This document shows, piece after piece, positions 11,604-22,613 of a stretch of 64,000 nucleotides of DNA. The DNA is from Costus lasius (lineage: Eukaryota; Streptophyta; Magnoliopsida; Zingiberales; Costaceae). Every line of letters begins with the position of its first letter. Positions within the stretch are counted from its first letter, which is position 1. Position numbers and translations under genes: made by a program. The DNA lies in contig CM050453.2 in NCBI GenBank assembly GCA_027563935.2, forward strand, positions 13,472,001 through 13,536,000. The letters are read 5' to 3'. The notes beneath the pieces were generated by a model. It was not told the DNA's origin and made no database searches. It saw only the letters and a program-made list of their open reading frames with translations.

Positions 11604-11968
11604 ATCGCGTAATAAAAAGTATCGATCCTACGAGGACTTGGGGTCAAGTACTAACTGATCAATTAACTAATAGCTAGGCAATCGAATAAGCGTAGGAGTG
11701 TCACTAAATTCCTAATGCAAGTAAGTAAAGTAATGCTAGTGAAAAGTAAGCAGAACAGCAAGCAAAGCAATTGGGGTTTGAGATCTTTGAGAGAAGATCA
11801 AGGTTTTGGGTTTCAGCACACTGAAGCATGCAAGAAAGCTAATGTTGAAATTTTAAATGAGTTTTCACCTATGTTCTAAAGGTAATCCTTCTGAAGGTAC
11901 AGACATGCTCCCTCTCAGGACATGGTCCGGTATCTAATTTAACCCAAGTTTCCTACTCTCATGGCATC
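11604..11968 (-). mobile_element. Athila-type 3' LTR, outer fragment
   Basis: Aligns with 20,034-20,400 of the intact LTR (atcgcgtaataaaaagtatc and so on) but lacks the first 30 bp of that LTR. It stops at about 11,965, immediately before the edge of a chromovirus LTR. The inner remainder of the same LTR lies at about 15,679-16,049. Confidence 0.85.
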
Positions 11969-14929
11969 TGTAACATCCCTCAGAATCACACCCCACACGC
12001 ATACAAGTAAAATACGGGGTTTCAAAAATTTTTACTCTTCCATTAAAACACAAGAAGAAAGCGGCATCGAAGGACATTACTACGGAGCTGAAAACCGCAC
12101 AGAACTGAGTAAGATCGATTTACTAGGAAATAGAAATCCGGAAATCCAGAAAAAATCCGGCAGCAAGTATACTAAATTACTGCTGCACAGACCCACATAT
12201 CCTGGAACAAAACAAATGTCCACACTACACATATGTGGAGAACACAATTGTCAGAAATATTGCAGAAACGGATTATTCAGATACCAAATACAACAAAAAT
12301 TCGGTCACACAGCTCAAAGTATTCCGACTACAATAAATCTCAAATCGGACATTTCAGAATAATAACAATTTCAATTCTCATGAATCCAAAACTCGTATCC
12401 AACAATTAAAACGAGACAACTATAACATAATATAATATCCTGAAAACAGGCATAAGCCCTCAGGAGATAAAACGTGTCATATAATTAAGTTAGGCACGCA
12501 GGCCTGATAAATCTTTAGAAGACAACTCTTAGAAACTATATAACACATTAGCAAGCATTATAACAAATTTAGTAGCTGTAGCAATCACTGTCCTGATGTC
12601 TCACCTGAAAATATTTAAACAACGGGGGTGAGCTAAAAAGCTCAGTGAGTAAAAGACACTAAAAGCCATCCATAGTACACATCAAAAATATCATGCTTAA
12701 CAGATAAGATAATTAACATGAACACTCATATCAGAAACAAAACATAATCAAATACAGACACTTATAACAATAGGCATCAAGCATGAAGTAGGATATAAGT
12801 CTACAAACCCATTCCAACTAATCACACTGCCCAACACATCTATAATACAGATCGAAACAGAACTACAGAAAATCAGAGCTGACAGACAGAACAGATCGGA
12901 ACAGAACTACAGAAATCAGAACTGACAGACAGAACAGATCGGAACAGAACTACAGAAATCAGAACTGACAGACAGAAAATCAGAATTTTCAGAATCCAAA
13001 CGGATAGTCTACATCGGAAACAGAAAGGCCACAGAAGGCCTGAAGACCACAGAAGGTCTGATGACCACAGAAGGTCTGACCCCACCTCTGCCGAGGACGA
13101 GACATGCATGCATATCAGAAACAGAATGGTAGAGGAGGTATCAGTGGGTGGCCCCCGTCTTGTCAGGACGTGGCACTCTGGCCTCCAATACCCAGAACAG
13201 AACAGAAATAGTGGAGGGAGAACGGAAGGTGAGACCAGCTCACATCTACCCTTCACTAGTGTCTCATGGGTCGTAGTAGACTATCAGCACCATTACAGCG
13301 CCACAGAAGGAGGGTAAGGACACGGAAGAGTGCTACACTAGGGCATAATTTTTACAGAACAGATCATGCTGAAACGGAGGAGTAGGACTAACCACCACTC
13401 AATTCTCACATCATGCCCAAAGTGTCTCACAAACCAGAAAATGACACACCCTAATATCCAGTCCTTAACAAAATTACAATTTGCAGAAAATCAAAGCTGA
13501 ACACACTTCATAATTTTTGCCATCAACCAGAAGTAATATATGAGTGAATTCCTTGAATTCCTTAGATTTCATGCAACTATCCTTAATTCATGTCAAACCA
13601 TTCTATGTTCTCACAAAGGTTATAACACATTCAAAGTTTCAGAAAATTCACAACATATATATACAGAGTAGAAATTTTTCACATAACAAACAATTAAACA
13701 GATGTTTCAGAAAAACTGATTAATATATCATACTTGCAACAGATGTTTCAGACCGAGTAAGTAACCTAAAATAGGCAATATGATATTCACAATAAAGCTG
13801 TTTGAATCTACTTTCCAATAGAACTGAATCCGTCGGATTTGGAGTTATAACCAGGGAGATATGGGTGTTCGAACATAGAAAGGTCGGGATTTCAGAATTC
13901 CAGAAAACAGATTCGTATATCAGAATTGCGACACAAATTTCAGATCCAATAACTAACAGAAAATAGGCGACATGGTAGTCAAATTGAACCCCTTCGAGTC
14001 TACTTTCTAATAAAACTGATTTGACAAGATTTCGAGCTATACCTAGGGAGATATGATGGTTCGAACACATAAAGGTCGAAATCCAGATTTCCAGAAAACT
14101 GATTTTGTACAGCTAGATTGCAATACGGATTGAAATACGAATACAGTTCGGATATGGTCGATATCATATTCAAATTAAAGCCGAATGTATCTAGTTTCAT
14201 AAAAAATTTATTTCGTGCGATTTGGATCTATATGCCATGAGATATTGGGGTTATAGTACACAAAGGTCAGATTAGAGAATGCAGATTTCAGCAGAACAGG
14301 ATTTTAAAACCCTATAAATATTTGAATTCGACCCCATACGGATAATCATTGCAAATAACGAATTTTAATTGAAATAATCTACAATTTAGCGGATTAGACT
14401 CCTTAGGATCGAATTACTCACCGAAAAACGTTCACAGAAGAAAAACGCCAAGACAGAGGATCACCAGGAAGTTCGTCCACCACCAGTCTGCCACCACCAG
14501 CGTCAGAAATCTCAGGAGGCGCCAAGCACAGTGAGGGGCGACAACCAAAGGCGGCTAGGGCAAGAAAAATCAACAAAAGTCGTGAGGGAGAGGAGCCTTC
14601 ACGCAATCCCTCTTTTTCTCCCACCCCAAACGGATCCAAGATCCAATAACCCAGTTAACTTAAGTGAAAAATCTGTTTTATGGGCTTACCTGGGCTTAAC
14701 TACCCTGCGCCACTCCAATAACATCAGAAATGTGCGCCACCATGGTGGAAAGAATTCCAGGAGCAAAGAATCAAGGTTGAGGGTTCAAATCCCCAACCAA
14801 AATAATTATTTTTGCCCTGTAGGAAAAATTCCTACACTTAGGCAAAAATCCCAAAATTTTAACAGATAAAAATACAGAAACAGAATTTCTAACCTTAAAT
14901 CATAATTCAGAAAAATCGAGGGCGTTACA
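11969..14929 (-). mobile_element. 3' LTR (2,961 bp) of a chromovirus-type Gypsy element
   Basis: The plus strand begins TGTAACATCC and ends GGGCGTTACA. It is followed by tcctcccccccttatag, which on the minus strand is a purine-rich tract directly before the LTR, so this is the 3' LTR of a minus-strand element. It contains the gggggtgagct...agctcagtgag block frequent in Del/Tekay-type LTRs, and a 40-bp direct repeat at 12,855-12,975 (agaacagatcggaacagaac). Length and structure fit the Tekay/Del lineage. Small frames within it look spurious. Confidence 0.8.
12846..12980. repeat. Tandem direct repeat within the chromovirus LTR
   Basis: Units containing cagatcggaacagaactaca and gaactgacagacagaa recur at about 12,850, 12,893 and 12,936, giving a period of about 43 bp. 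Confidence 0.75.
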
Positions 14930-14958
14930 TCCTCCCCCCCTTATAGAGCTTTAGTCCT

Positions 14959-15678
14959 CTAAAGCTGACCAAGCCCGTCACTGAACAGGTGAGGATGCTC
15001 CTTTCTCATATCTGCTTCAACCTCCCAAGAGGCTTCTTCAACAGACTGATTTCCCCAGATGACTTTCACAAGTGGAATAACCTTATTCCTCAGCACTTTC
15101 TCTTTTCTATCTTCAATTCTGAGAGGTTTCATCACAAAAGTCATGTTCTCTTCAAGCTGAAGAGGTTCCAACTCTAGAACATGAGAAGGATCAGAACAAT
15201 ATTTTCTGAGTGCAGAAACATGGAACACATTATGGAGGTGTTCCAGTGATGGGGGCAGAGCAAGTCGGTATGCCACAGGTCCAACCCTCTCAATGATATC
15301 AAAGGGACCAATGTACCTGGGACTCAATTTTCCCCTCTTCCCAAATCTCATCACCCCTTTCATAGGTGAGACCTTTAGGAAAACATGCTCTCCCACCAAA
15401 AACTCAAGAGGACGCCGCCTCACATCAGCATAACTCTTCTGCCTATCCTGAGCAATCTTCATCTTTCTCTGAATTTCTCTGATCTTCTCAGTGGCTTCCT
15501 GAACAGCATCAGACCTTAGCACTGTTCTGTCCCCAGTTTCCTCCCAGCATATAGGTGTTCTGCATTTCCTTCCATATAGGGCCTCATACGGAGCCATCTG
15601 TATGCTAGAGTGAAAGCTATTGTTGTAGGTGAACTCTATCAGTGATAAGTAGTCTGGGATGGATGCACGAGCATGGAT
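14959..15678 (-). pseudogene. 3' end of Gypsy pol: integrase C-terminus with chromodomain-like tail, 5'-truncated
   Basis: The frame on the minus strand starts in the integrase region just after the catalytic core (FTYNNSFHSSIQMAPYEALY, then GRKCRTPICWEE). It continues through the GPFDIIERVGPVAYRLALP block of the integrase C-terminal domain and HNVFHVSALRKY. It ends with a chromodomain-like motif (VKVIWGNQSVEEASWEVE). That tail places it with CHROMO-containing Gypsy elements such as Tekay/Del. Everything 5' of this point (gag, protease, RT, RNase H, integrase core, 5' LTR) is missing, and the frame runs into Athila LTR sequence at about 15,660-15,680. The ORF is otherwise unbroken, which suggests a fairly recent truncation. 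Confidence 0.85.
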
Positions 15679-16049
15679 GCCGAGTCCTTCATGGCCGTGC
15701 ATGGATGCACGAGCATGCCTGTGAATGACTCGGCGTAGTCTGGGAAAGCAGGCTCATACACGGCCGTGCATGGATACACGGTCATGCCCGTGAAGAGTGT
15801 AGAAAACTCCATTTGAGCTGAAATTTGACGTGTAGCTTCGTCTCATCATGAGGAATTGTCCCATATCTCTAGATCTTCCAAATTCCACCAATTTTAGGAC
15901 GAAATCCCTTCATTTCAATAAAACCAAGGAAAAGTGAAGATTCTGAATAATGTAAAATATTTAGGCAAATAAATGAGACAAAACATGCAATTTACTCTAA
16001 AATAATAGCAGAAATAAGTCACAATATATCATATATTTGCATGCTATCA
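15679..16049 (-). mobile_element. Athila-type 3' LTR, inner fragment
   Basis: Matches 21,180-21,549 of the intact Athila-type LTR almost base for base (gtctgggaaagcaggctcat, ctaaaataatagcagaaat) and ends with the same GCATGCTATCA terminus. About 780 bp of LTR between the two fragments (equivalent to 20,400-21,180) is absent and is replaced by the chromovirus piece. Confidence 0.9.
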
Positions 16050-17400
16050 AAATACATCGGACTTAAAGTTTTGCTTGTCCTCAAGCAATTGAATTGTCTA
16101 GAATACAGTGATAATATGAAATAAAGAATCTCGAACAACTTCAGTAAGTCTAACAATGTTATAGTTCAATCACAGCAAGCCTCAAGTTATGGTGCATTGT
16201 CAAAAGCAAATTAAGTCAAATATTATTAATATCATTCGTTCGAATACGCAAAGTTGACAGTACCAACAACCTTTACCATACATCACACATAAATAAAATT
16301 TTTGATCAAGCGTTCATAAATGAGATAATTGTACCTCAAGTCATGGGAAAAAAACATCGATGCCATATAGTCCCTATGTGGTGCTTTTTTTTTAAGAACA
16401 ATTCCAAGCCATGGAAATAAGAACATCCTGGCTTTGGTACCACTGCTATTATTTTGAACTCTGGGGATAGTGCCAAGTATGATGAACAATGAGCTTAGGT
16501 ACCACCATCCCTTTTGCTATTGTAATGCTATGAATAGTGCCAAGTGGGAGTACAAGTGCAATGTACAAGTACACTTTGGTACCACTATTATTATTTCCGA
16601 TTCCCATGACAAGGTGTACAAATAAGTATGGAATTATAAAGCAAGATGCAAATAGGTTTGTCACAAGTGATGTATTTCAAGGTGAAGATAAATAAAACAA
16701 GTGCACCTCTTATGAATGAATAATAATTAATTGAGTTAATTAATCTTTCAACTGCACTAAACAAAAAGCTATGTGTGCAAACTATAACCAATATAGACAA
16801 ATATAGACAATGAGGCATGCAAGATTCGCATCTCAATAAATCAAGTGTTCAAAGAACAAATCAATCCCCAAACGTAAAGCAAATGTCATAGATACGGGGT
16901 GGGGCAGACACTTAAGATGTTGAAATTGCTAGAAAAGTAAAACATGCAAAAAGGGAAATGATAATTTGACAAAAGAAAATTAACAGAATTAGAAAAGAAA
17001 ACTAACAATTGAAATAAACTATTGGAAACATAGAAAGCTGACCGAGTGATGTGAAACCAAAGTCCTTATCCCAATGTCAAAGCAGCCTCGCTTGAAGGTC
17101 ATGAACAGACTCCATGATGGAAGACTGGACCCATCCTTGGTGTTAAATTATAGGAGTGTGATGAGCTTATCACGGCCGTGCATGGATGCATGGCCATGAC
17201 TGTGAACATTACGTAGATACCTAAAAAAATTTAGAAAAATTGTCAGCAGCTGGGTACCAAGTAAGAAACAATAATGTAAATAAAATCTAGAGTCTATGAA
17301 AAAAAAGTAGCAAAAATAAATAAAAACAAAAAGAGTATCAATAAGAAATTGGGTTGCCTCCCAATAAGCGCTTCTTTAAGGTCACTAGCTTGACCATAGA
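16050..17400 (-). mobile_element. Athila-type internal region downstream of the protease, non-coding
   Basis: Next to the LTR the minus strand reads ttgaggacaagcaaaac...tattTGATAG, the sequence that usually precedes the 3' LTR in Athila-like elements. No reverse transcriptase, RNase H or integrase sequence could be found between here and the protease. The region is AT-rich with stop-filled frames, so the element lacks its polymerase genes and must have been mobilised in trans. Confidence 0.6.
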
Positions 17401-17406
17401 AGAATG

Positions 17407-18165
17407 TCATGGTGTTTCTGGTGGAGCAGAGCCGAAATAAATGGCATGTAGCCTCCTCTTTCTTCGTCTCCCAAAGATTGTACCTATTAAAATAAGCACC
17501 AAATATAATAACCCGACTATAATTGTTCTCCAATGATATAAAACAGGAGGATGGTTAAACTCAAAAATTCTCTCAATGTCTCTTAAATTTTTACCTCCAA
17601 GCGTTCCATGTAGCGTTCTCTTAGGGTCAACTAGCAGACCATCATCTATCAATATCATATAAGCCAACGCCTTCTCTTTATTTGGACCGGCCAAGTCGTC
17701 AAGCTCTCCTTCAAAACATCCCTTCGCGCCTCTTGATGATTTTGTGTTCTCTTCCACCACCTCAATGCTGCAACAGGAACCTGAAAAAGATGATTTCTCA
17801 TTATCAATAGAAAGGTCAAATTTTAAGATATTCTCACAAATGTTCAATGACAGCTTTCTGTCTTTGACGTCTATTACAACTCCGGCTGTAGTGAGGAATG
17901 ACCTACCCAATATAAGAGGAAATCTGAAATTTTCCGTCATATCTAAAGCCACGAAGTCCACTGAAACGAAGAATTCCTGACTTTAATGGGCACGTCCTCC
18001 ACAATTCCCATTGGATGATGTGTAGAGCTGTCAGCAAGCTGAAGAACTTTAGATGTTGGTTTCAAATTCCCTAGGTTTAACTTCTGAAAGATAGAGATTG
18101 GCATGAGACTAACACTGGCCCCCCAAGTCCAAGAGTGTTCTTTCAAATGAGATGTTGCCAATCAT
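17407..18165 (-). pseudogene. Athila-type aspartic protease followed by an unusual hydrophobic tail
   Basis: The upper frame (18161-17943) contains GASVSLMPISIFQKLNLG and LQLADSSTHHP, and the lower frame (17961-17407) contains FVALDMTENFRFPLILGRSF. Together they are a retropepsin-like domain, with the catalytic DLGAS motif at its start and the ILGR motif near its end. The two halves are in different frames, and another frame change falls at the run of Gs by the active site (near 18,121-18,126), so the enzyme is broken. The lower frame does not run into reverse transcriptase as expected. It ends with TIIVGLLYLVLILIGTIFG, a good membrane-spanning segment, and a basic stretch RRRKRR. Confidence 0.7.
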
Positions 18166-18990
18166 GCATGGTATATCAAAACTACCAGGGTCTTCGAATT
18201 TGAGAGGCGGCTGATTATGCATGCAATCTGTAGAGTTTTCAGTAATAGCCATTATCTTCTCGACGTCTGGTGTTTTAGGAATTTCTGAATGAGGCTTGTC
18301 TTTCTGGCTTTCAGACTCTTCTTTTTCATTCTCAATATTCTCAGCTTCAGAGTCCTTTAATTGCTCATCACCACTTGTTATGACGGCATTGCATTGGTCT
18401 CTCGGGTTTGTTTCAGGTTGAGCTGGAAGAATTCCTGGGATTCTAGAGGATGAACTGGTTCACTGATCCAGTTGTGTGATCCGGTTCTCCATCATTTTCG
18501 AGTGTGTGGACATCGTGTCCACTTTCTTGTTCAACTGGCGAATCTGCTCATTTATATTATCAATGTGCTTCATCTAATTTACCATGAAACTTTCTAGCAT
18601 CGACTCTAATCTAGATTTTTGAGGAGGATCTGGCTATCTTTGATTAGTGGATGGATGTTGTATTTTAGGAGGAGGCCTGAAATTAGAAGAATAAATTGGA
18701 TTAGTAAAATTTGCAAGAGGAACTTGCCCTTAGTTAAACCTGTAGGAGAAATTCGGATGATTTCTCCATCCTGGATTATATGTGTTTGAGTATGGGTTGT
18801 TTTGATTCCTGAAGTTCCCAATAGCGTTGACTTGTTCAGATGGGGTTCTCAAGATGTGACAATCATCAGAAGAATGTCCTGTCACTCCATAAATATCACA
18901 AGCCATAGAGTTAGAAGTAGAAATATTAATAGAATCAAGCTTAGAAGAAAGTGAATCTACTTTTGCTACTAGGGAATTAATCATGTTCAT
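18166..18990 (-). pseudogene. Athila-type gag C-terminal half with zinc knuckle
   Basis: The frame 18990-18730 has a coiled-coil start (INSLVAKVDSLSSKLDSI) and then CDIYGVTGHSSDDC, a retroviral-type knuckle in which the second cysteine is replaced by tyrosine. This is followed by an Asn/Pro/Tyr-rich stretch. Stops and frame changes separate it from both the gag N-terminus and the protease. Confidence 0.65.
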
Positions 18991-19211
18991 ATCAAACTTC
19001 CCTGAATTTCGAACTGGCTGGCTCCTTTTTCCTAACCACTAATAATGATTGAGAGTCATGTCCTCAATTAACTCCATCGCATCATCATAGTTTTTGTTCA
19101 TCAGTGCCCCACCAGCAGCAGCATTTACAGAAAGTTTGGTCTGATATAATAATCCACTGTAAAAAGTATGTATGATCACTCATTTTTATAGACCATGGTG
19201 TGGGCACATCC

Positions 19212-19735
19212 TCAGCAGTTTCTTGAACCTATCCTATGCTTCATAAAGGGGCTCTCCATCTCATTGGGCAAAATTGGTGATTTGATTTCTGAGCTAGGCT
19301 GTTTTGCTCGGTGGAAAATATTTAGATAGAAAAGCTTGAGATAATTGTTCCCACGTCGTGATGGATCCCTGCGGTAAAGATTGTAGCCAAGCTCTGGCAC
19401 GATCCTTGAGAGAAAAAGGGAAAAGCCTTAGTTTAATAGCATCAGGGTTTGCGTCGTTAATCTTAAGAGTATCGCAACATTCTAAAAAGATAGACAAGTA
19501 AATGTTAGGATCCTCAGTGGCTGCTCCACTGAATTGGTTTTGTTGCACCATTTGTACAAGGGACGACTTGATCTCGAAATTGTTTGTTTCGATAATCGGT
19601 CGTGATATGCTTGAGTGCACACCAGAAATGGTGGGTGCTGCAAAGTCCTTTAGAGAGCGGTTAGCTTCTATTGTTTGGTCGTCAAAAAATTATCCTTCAA
19701 GCTTCAACCTTTTCAGATTTCTTCTAACTAGATAG
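19212..19735 (-). pseudogene. Athila-type gag N-terminal domain
   Basis: The frame 19620-19294 encodes IKLRLFPFSLKDRARAWLQS followed by SITTWEQLSQAFLSKYFPP, the signature of the retrotransposon gag domain in Athila-like elements. The frame shifts near 19,300 and continues as FYLNIFHR... The true start should lie upstream, nearer 19,735, but no clean ATG in frame was found. Confidence 0.8.
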
Positions 19736-19980
19736 AAGGTACGCTCTATTTCCGGGTCTCCAAGTACAAGTTTTCCTGTTCGAAGAGTGTTCCTGGGTAC
19801 AAACAATGTACCTTGACAAAAGAGATTAGTAGCACCTGCACCAAATAAAAACTACAACTAAAATAAACAGAAAAATAGCTAAAAGTAACTAAACGGTAAA
19901 TAAATAGAATGAAAATAAGAAAAAATCTAACTAAACATAGTCTATTAATCTCCTGATCGTGTTAATATTGGCAACCTAAT
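19736..19980 (-). mobile_element. Leader region of the Athila-type element
   Basis: Non-coding stretch between the primer binding site and gag; AT-rich, no frame. Confidence 0.5.
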
Positions 19981-19982
19981 CA

Positions 19983-19997
19983 CCGGCAATGGCGCCA
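19983..19997 (-). other. Primer binding site of the Athila-type element
   Basis: The minus strand reads TGGCGCCATTGCCGG, one base different from the TGGCGCCGTTGCCGG site (tRNA-Asp type) typical of Athila elements. It is 6 bases from the LTR edge. Confidence 0.8.
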
Positions 19998-20003
19998 AAA
20001 ACT

Positions 20004-21549
20004 TGATAGGAGAGTACCGCAAGTGCACGGTCTATCGCGTAATAAAAAGTATCGATCCCACGAGGACTAGTGGTCAAGTACTAACTGATCAATTAACTAA
20101 TAGCTAGACAATCGAATAAGCGTAGGAGTGTCATTAAATTCCTAATGCAAGTAAGTAAACTAATGCTAGTGAAAAGCAAGCAGAACATAAAGCAAAGCAA
20201 TCGGGGTTTGAGATTTTTGAGAGAAGATCGGGGTTTTGGATTTCACCACACTGAAGCATGCAAGAAAGTTAATGCTGAAATTTTAAATAAGTTTTCACCT
20301 ATGTTCTTAAGGCAATCCTTCCTAAGGTACAGACACGCTCCCTCTCAGGACATGGTCTGGTATCCAACTTAACCTAAGTCTTCTACTCTCGTGGCTTACC
20401 GGGTTAAGTGGACCCAACGGGTTCTATGAAGAATTAGGGTTCCTCGGGTGATTTCGACAACTCTCATGGCCGAAATCACCAGTCCAGTCTAAGAGGATCC
20501 GATGATTATGGTTCACCTCTCAGTCCATCCCACAACATCTAAAACATAAATATGCATGACCAGTACATAATCATGAATTAAAACTTCCTAGACATGAATA
20601 AGATCAAAAATAAGTTTAGATAAAGTGCAGATCAAACATTAACAATCAACATTCTTACAATGGGTTACGCCCAAACCCCAAAAAGAAGTTACGCTACAAG
20701 GTACATCGTCAAACACAAGAAATCTCTCATGAAAATCAAATCAAATTAGGGGGAAAGCTAGATCCTTGATGGGAGAGGGTGGAGCACAGTCCTCAGCGTC
20801 GAAACATGGAGGAAAACCAGCCGGAACAACCTTTCGTCGCGAGAAAATCACTTGAAAATCCTAGGTCTCACCGTTTCACTTCGTTCTCGTCAACCCCTCA
20901 CCCAAATTGCGTGATTCCAGTCCCAAAACGTCTGTGTCTCCGTTAGGAAGATCTCCGTAAAATTTCAGCAAATTCCGCTTTAAAAATAGTAAGATACGAG
21001 TGAAAAATCGAACAGATATCGTGTAGGGCAGAAACATTTACGGTCGTGCATGGATGCACGGGTATGCCCATGAATGGCTCGGCGAACTTCAATTTCTGAA
21101 AAAATAACTCTTCACGGCCATGTATGGGTTCACGGGTGTGCCTGTGAATGTTTCGTCGAATTCTGAAAAAGTCGGCCGAGTCCTTCATGGCTATGCATGG
21201 ATGCACTAGCATGCCTATAAATGGCTCGGCGCAGTCTGGGAAAGCAGGCTCATACACGGCCGTGCATGGATGGATACACGACTATGCCCGTGAAAAGCGT
21301 AGAAAACTCTGTTTGAGCTGAAATTTGACGTGTAGCTTCGTCTCATCATGAGGAATCGTTCCATATCTTCAGATCTTCCAAATTCCACCAATTTTATGGC
21401 AAAATCCCTACATTTCAATGAAACTAAGGAAAAGTGAAGATTCTGAATAATGTAAAGCATTTAAGCAAATAAATGAGACAAAATATGCAATTTACTCTAA
21501 AATAATAGCAGAAATAAGTCACAATATATCATATATTTGCATGCTATCA
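20004..21549 (-). mobile_element. Athila-type 5' LTR, intact (1,546 bp)
   Basis: The ends are perfect 6-bp inverted repeats (TGATAG...CTATCA), with a primer binding site adjacent on the left. It pairs with the split 3' LTR at 11,604-11,968 and 15,679-16,049. Positions 21,040-21,290 contain a diverged short repeat built on ggccgtgcatggatgcacgg, a dyad-symmetric motif that recurs at 15,690-15,790 and at 17,173. Confidence 0.9.
21040..21290. repeat. Clustered palindromic motif in the Athila LTR
   Basis: At least four copies of a near-palindrome of the type cgtgcatggatgcacgggc(a/g)tgcc, spaced 70-90 bp, each followed by gtgaa(t/g)g. The core TGCATGGATGCA can form a hairpin. Confidence 0.65.
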
Positions 21550-21600
21550 TTTGGGCACACAAACTCAAGTTCGCCGGATAACAGTTCGCAGGGTGTGACA
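21550..21600 (+). mobile_element. Last 51 bp of the 5' LTR of the compact LTR element
   Basis: Resumes the LTR that was interrupted at 11,603 (ttgggcacacaaa ... gggtgtgaca) and ends in the expected CA. The match to the 3' LTR end at 22,583-22,613 is looser and includes a short insertion. Confidence 0.7.
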
Positions 21601-21742
21601 GTTTGGTATTAGAGCTGCAGTTGGTTCAATCATAATGGTGATGCAAGAAGGGAGGTTGCTGAGGCAGCGATGCAGACACTGGAGGCAGTATTCGATCCTG
21701 AAGAGAACATCGATGGTGATGTTCAAATCAGGTTGAGGAGAA
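21601..21742 (+). mobile_element. 142-bp internal region of the compact LTR element
   Basis: Starts gtttggtattagagc, a primer binding site (TGGTATTAGAGC, one base from the initiator-Met site) two or three bases after the LTR. It ends ggttgaggagaa, a purine-rich tract directly before the 3' LTR. In between there is room for at most ~30 codons and no recognisable gag, so the element is non-autonomous. One frame reads AEAAMQTLEAVFDPEENIDG... to a stop at the LTR edge, which may be a gag relic. Confidence 0.75.
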
Positions 21743-22613
21743 TGTAACACCCGGATTTGTAAAGGCCGGGCTGAATGGAGAAGGCTTAGCCCACAGCCCA
21801 AGCCCATGTGTGGCAACCCACCCGAAGCTCGATTTAGAGTCAATAAATTGGTCAACCCAGAAATCGGAACGCATCTTCGCAAGCAGCGCGTCATCTTCGC
21901 GAGCTTTGCGGAAGGTACACGAGCGGGTGGAACGGCATCTCCCCTTCCCTTAAATCACCAGGCGGGTGATTGAGCAGGTGTGTGCGCAGAGTGCGTCACC
22001 ACAGGTGCGCTGTTGGAGCGTTACCCCAGGTGGGCTATTGGAGCAACACCACCACCACTAGCGTCTGAGAGGTGTCATCCTGTTCAGAGATGAACGAAGA
22101 AGTCTGAGAGGCCTGAGTCCAGTGCCTGAGAGGCAATGGCAAGAGTCAGATCTAGAGAGGAGAGGTCTGAGTGGCTATAAGTCAGTGGCAAGAGTTGTCA
22201 TTGATATGAGGGTTGAGTGAGATTTGGTGAGAGATCTGGCGAGAGATCTGTGAGAGAAGATGAGGGTTTTTGTAACTTGTTATTTAAGAAATAAGAGTGA
22301 AATTTCCCTTATTGTTAGTCTTCTCTTAGGACGGTGAGTTCCTCTATTTCTGACAACAGATTCTTGGATCATTCTGATGGGCTGACAGACAATGACGACG
22401 AGGTTGAGGGCAAAGCGCGAGGCCCTGGCCCTTTCCTTGCCAGCACAACTCCTGTTCTTCAGTGACAAATACGTGTGTATCGATGAAGACAAAAGTGCTA
22501 TTGAAGGTGACACAGCGGTGTTTCAAACTCGCATTTGAAACGAAGCAAACGAGCACCAGGTCAAAATCAGAACGAAATTTTGATTTGGCACACAAAGTTC
22601 GCGGGGTGTGACA
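21743..22613 (+). mobile_element. 3' LTR of the compact LTR element (871 bp)
   Basis: Runs from TGTAACACCC to GGGTGTGACA with matching inverted ends. Internal blocks match 11,220-11,603. Minus-strand frames across it have no known similarity. Confidence 0.85.
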
